The position numbers were made by a program, and so were the translations under genes. Below the pieces are notes generated by a model, which did not search any database, had not been told where the DNA came from, and worked only from the letters and a program-made list of their open reading frames with translations. This document shows positions 32,116 to 34,464 of a stretch of 34,464 nucleotides of DNA, one piece after another. The DNA is from Gemmatimonadota bacterium (GTDB lineage: Bacteria > Latescibacterota > UBA2968 > GCA-2709665). Numbering within the stretch: the stretch's first letter is position 1; the number at the start of each line of letters is the position of its first letter. The DNA is taken from assembly GCA_002709665.1 (NCBI GenBank), contig PAQK01000065.1, forward strand, positions 1 to 34,464, given 5' to 3'.

Positions 32116-34464
32116 TCAACAGCGCTCCAACGTTAGGTCGTAGCTTGCCCCGTGGCGGCAAAGTACATCCAGAATCGAATCGTCGTCTCTACCGAATGTA
32201 ATTCCCAGGTCTGCTCGTACGTCAGGAAGCCGCCACGCACATACAGTAGCCACCACCTTCGAAATCCGCCAGTGTCCACCAAGTGTCACCAGCAGATGCT
32301 GGGGTTCATTCACGCCCTCTACCAGGTTTATATCGGGGTCTGAAAGACTCAGGCGCAATCGCCTGTCGCGCTCCCGTTCGACCACAATCAGGCAGGGTCG
32401 ATCGACTGCCTTGATTGGGAGTACTTCAATGTCGTCCCTATGCGAAAACACCTTTTGCGCAGAGTAGAACGCGCAGCTCCATCGTCCCTCCGAACCGTGC
32501 CGTACTATGTGAGCATCGGAATCCTGCTGAATGATCTGGTATGGCGGCTTGTCGGCGTATTCCACCATCCTCTCGGGTGTCGCACGCACGACCATCATAT
32601 ATTCGTATGACGCGTTGCTCGGAGTGGACCCGTGGTCTATCCAGGCGGTCAGGAAATCACCTTCCGTGTCCCGTTCGTCCCAAGATTCCCTGCTCTCCTG
32701 ATGTTTGCGCGCAATGGTACATCGCTCACCTGCGGGAAGGTAATAGCCTGTTTGTTGGACGTCGAGGAACCAGTGTGAATTCTTTTCGTCCAGCTTATGC
32801 TCCAGAGGAAACGAAGCACAGTCCTCACCGTCAATGCGGGTCGCCGGATGTCCGCCGCCTTCAATGAGTCGCAATGCTTTCTGGCAAAGAGTGGTTTGAG
32901 TGCGGTAGTTCGTCTCATCACACGCTATGTTGGAACCCAGACAGATGATTTGATCATCGTTGAAGAACCAGCTCTTCCTTCCGGTAAGGGTCTTCCCACC
33001 AGGCATTGGCTGGTTCACGACCATCGCGAACGCACCCTGGCTCTCCCGATGCGACAGCCCACCTACGGCAGTCTCTGAAGAATAGCTTTGACCTATTCCA
33101 CGCCCGCCCTCTTCGATCATCTCCAGTGTGACTTGGGGAACTGTGGTTCCCTCGTATCGGCGCCAATCCCATCCATTTCCCTCACGTCCACTGTCCAACG
33201 CCGTGACCGGATTCCCGCCCGCAAGGATCTCGATATGCCCCAACCCCTGGAAGAGTCCAAATCGGTTGTGGTGGTCCTGTCTCTCTGTACCCCACACATA
33301 CTTGCTCTGGCCGTGTACGGTGACAAGCCAGTCGTCCCGGCGATGACACAGCAACGCAGCATAAGGCATCACGTAGGTGCCGTTAGGTTCCGGCTCCGGG
33401 CTTATCCCTAAGCTGCGATAGGGTTCCTTCTGGGCCGATTCGGGTACAAACCGTAGGAATGCCGCAGCGATCTCCTGATCGATTTCCTGTGTGCCGTCTA
33501 GTGTCCCACAGCGAGCCAGCGCTTCAAATCCCTCTAGAGTACGGGGATGTATAAGGCCGTAATTGGGTCGGAAGGGGCTGCGACCACACTGAGAAAGTGG
33601 CACATCCACCCGATTGCAGTAAATGCGCTGTGCAAACACCGCTCGACGGAGACGATCACGCACATCTGCGGAGAGACGCCACGGCGTTTCGTTCAACTTC
33701 AGGAATAGTGGGGGCAGCGTACCAAAAGCATTCTGTGCATAGGAATGGTAGTGTCCGTTGTGATGGAAGGCTGAACCATCGACCTTCAAAGCGCTCTTGG
33801 GCTGGAGAATGGATCGCTCGAGCATCACTCTGAACGCATTCAGCCAGCGGACCTGCTCGGCCGCTTCAACCTGCATTACACAGGCTAGAAACAGGCAAGG
33901 AACGGTAAGGTGGTAGAAATCCATATGGGAAAGTACATCCCCCTCATCAAAGATGACCCCACCGCCGTAAGTGTAGAGCTGAAAATCGAGATGCTGCTGT
34001 AATCGTCCGGTCGCTGCAAGAAGGTCGCGCATCAGGAATAAAGACTCGGCCCAGGGTCCCCCGACCCACCAATTCCACTTGAACCCGGATCCCGCCTGCA
34101 ACCCCTGGTCAAGGAGATGGTCTGCAATCAGGAGGAACGCCTCGGCCAGGCGGGTACGCTGCTCACCTTCTTTGCTTGCTCTATAGGCAGCGGCCACCTC
34201 GTGTGCAATCCCGCTCATAACCCTGGGATCCTGCATGCCCATCCAGTCCGGACCGTGTTCATCCGACCAGTATCCACTGCCAAGTGCCGCCTGCTCCTCG
34301 GCTGATGGGTGAAATTGATAATACGCATCGATGCCGGGGCCGCGTAACCCGTACTCGTCGCGAACAATCCCCAGCGCCGCCACGCGTTCACAAAGCTCAT
34401 CCACGCGCCCTTTTTCTATACCCTCGCCCTCGTCCGGTCCCAGCAAAACCCGGATCCCCGAAAG
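32116..34464 (-). CDS. polysaccharide lyase, PL8/chondroitin ABC lyase-like (5' end outside window)
   Basis: The frame is open to the window edge, so the N-terminus is missing (about 783 residues seen). A helical toroid carries FKWNWWVGGPWAESLFLMRD and the catalytic region VDGSAFHHNGHYHSYAQNAF, with the His and Tyr of PL8 enzymes, then VDVPLSQCGRSPFRPNYG with a conserved Arg. The central beta-sandwich has the family stretch YVWGTERQDHHNRFGLFQGL, GHIEIL, and FNDDQIICLGSNIACDE. The order matches chondroitin ABC lyase-type PL8 proteins, which cleave uronic-acid polymers such as chondroitin or hyaluronan by beta-elimination. A signal peptide, if any, is outside the window. The exact substrate is inferred only from the family. 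Confidence 0.82.
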   Translation of the reverse strand, partial: LSGIRVLLGPDEGEGIEKGRVDELCERVAALGIVRDEYGLRGPGIDAYYQFHPSAEEQAALGSGYWSDEHGPDWMGMQDPRVMSGIAHEVAAAYRASKEGEQRTRLAEAFLLIADHLLDQGLQAGSGFKWNWWVGGPWAESLFLMRDLLAATGRLQQHLDFQLYTYGGGVIFDEGDVLSHMDFYHLTVPCLFLACVMQVEAAEQVRWLNAFRVMLERSILQPKSALKVDGSAFHHNGHYHSYAQNAFGTLPPLFLKLNETPWRLSADVRDRLRRAVFAQRIYCNRVDVPLSQCGRSPFRPNYGLIHPRTLEGFEALARCGTLDGTQEIDQEIAAAFLRFVPESAQKEPYRSLGISPEPEPNGTYVMPYAALLCHRRDDWLVTVHGQSKYVWGTERQDHHNRFGLFQGLGHIEILAGGNPVTALDSGREGNGWDWRRYEGTTVPQVTLEMIEEGGRGIGQSYSSETAVGGLSHRESQGAFAMVVNQPMPGGKTLTGRKSWFFNDDQIICLGSNIACDETNYRTQTTLCQKALRLIEGGGHPATRIDGEDCASFPLEHKLDEKNSHWFLDVQQTGYYLPAGERCTIARKHQESRESWDERDTEGDFLTAWIDHGSTPSNASYEYMMVVRATPERMVEYADKPPYQIIQQDSDAHIVRHGSEGRWSCAFYSAQKVFSHRDDIEVLPIKAVDRPCLIVVERERDRRLRLSLSDPDINLVEGVNEPQHLLVTLGGHWRISKVVATVCAWRLPDVRADLGITFGRDDDSILDVLCRHGASYDLTLERC

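Overview
The window (about 34.5 kb, moderate GC) looks like chromosome of an uncultured marine or host-associated bacterium of the FCB superphylum, with Latescibacterota or a neighbour as the best guess. This rests on the style of its secreted proteins: cohesin-like and dockerin-like domains, choice-of-anchor-D and FN3 modules, and one C-terminal FlgD-like/type IX sorting domain with the NPFNP signature. It also rests on the mix of heparinase II/III, PL8-type lyase, RraA-family and SelA-like enzymes. No rRNA, tRNA, CRISPR array, insertion sequence or phage module was seen.

Left part (1-15.1 kb). After the tail of a HEAT-repeat gene and a VTT/DedA-type membrane protein (+ strand), a shared terminator near 1.02 kb separates them from a long minus-strand block. 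Read in the direction of transcription this is nadB, two envelope proteins sharing a FlgT-C-like domain, guaA, and three large secreted modular proteins. Each secreted protein carries both cohesin-like and dockerin-like domains. Two of the three carry a single-base homopolymer frameshift, one of which cuts a good signal peptide off its gene.

Middle part (15.1-25 kb). This holds small housekeeping or envelope genes (a conserved 69-residue protein and a YtxH-like protein with a clear promoter and terminator), a DUF420 membrane protein, a TIGR01777 epimerase, a hexameric-type glutamate dehydrogenase, an M20 peptidase and a DgaE/SelA-like PLP enzyme. Between them lie three decayed genes: a glycoside-hydrolase-like protein, a histidine kinase, and a remnant with a putative Ig domain.

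Right part (24.5-34.5 kb). A plus-strand run encodes a NUDIX hydrolase, a heparinase II/III-family protein, an RraA-family protein, a decayed MFS transporter, an S9 prolyl-oligopeptidase-family peptidase and an ArsC/thioredoxin-fold protein. Past a terminator lie a collapsed flavin disulfide reductase and a YdeI-like gene with an in-frame stop. The window ends inside a PL8 (chondroitin ABC lyase-like) gene. The two lyases, the RraA protein and the lost transporter suggest use of uronic-acid-rich polysaccharide.

The most interesting object is the ArsC-family gene at 30766-31116. It is intact except for one TGA that falls exactly on the catalytic cysteine (codon 12). A seven-pair stem with a ten-base loop starts 12 bases after that TGA, as expected for a bacterial SECIS element. 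I read it as a selenocysteine-containing ArsC-like protein. The second notable feature is the density of real pseudogenes (six between 19.2 and 32.1 kb) next to intact genes, which suggests ongoing gene loss.
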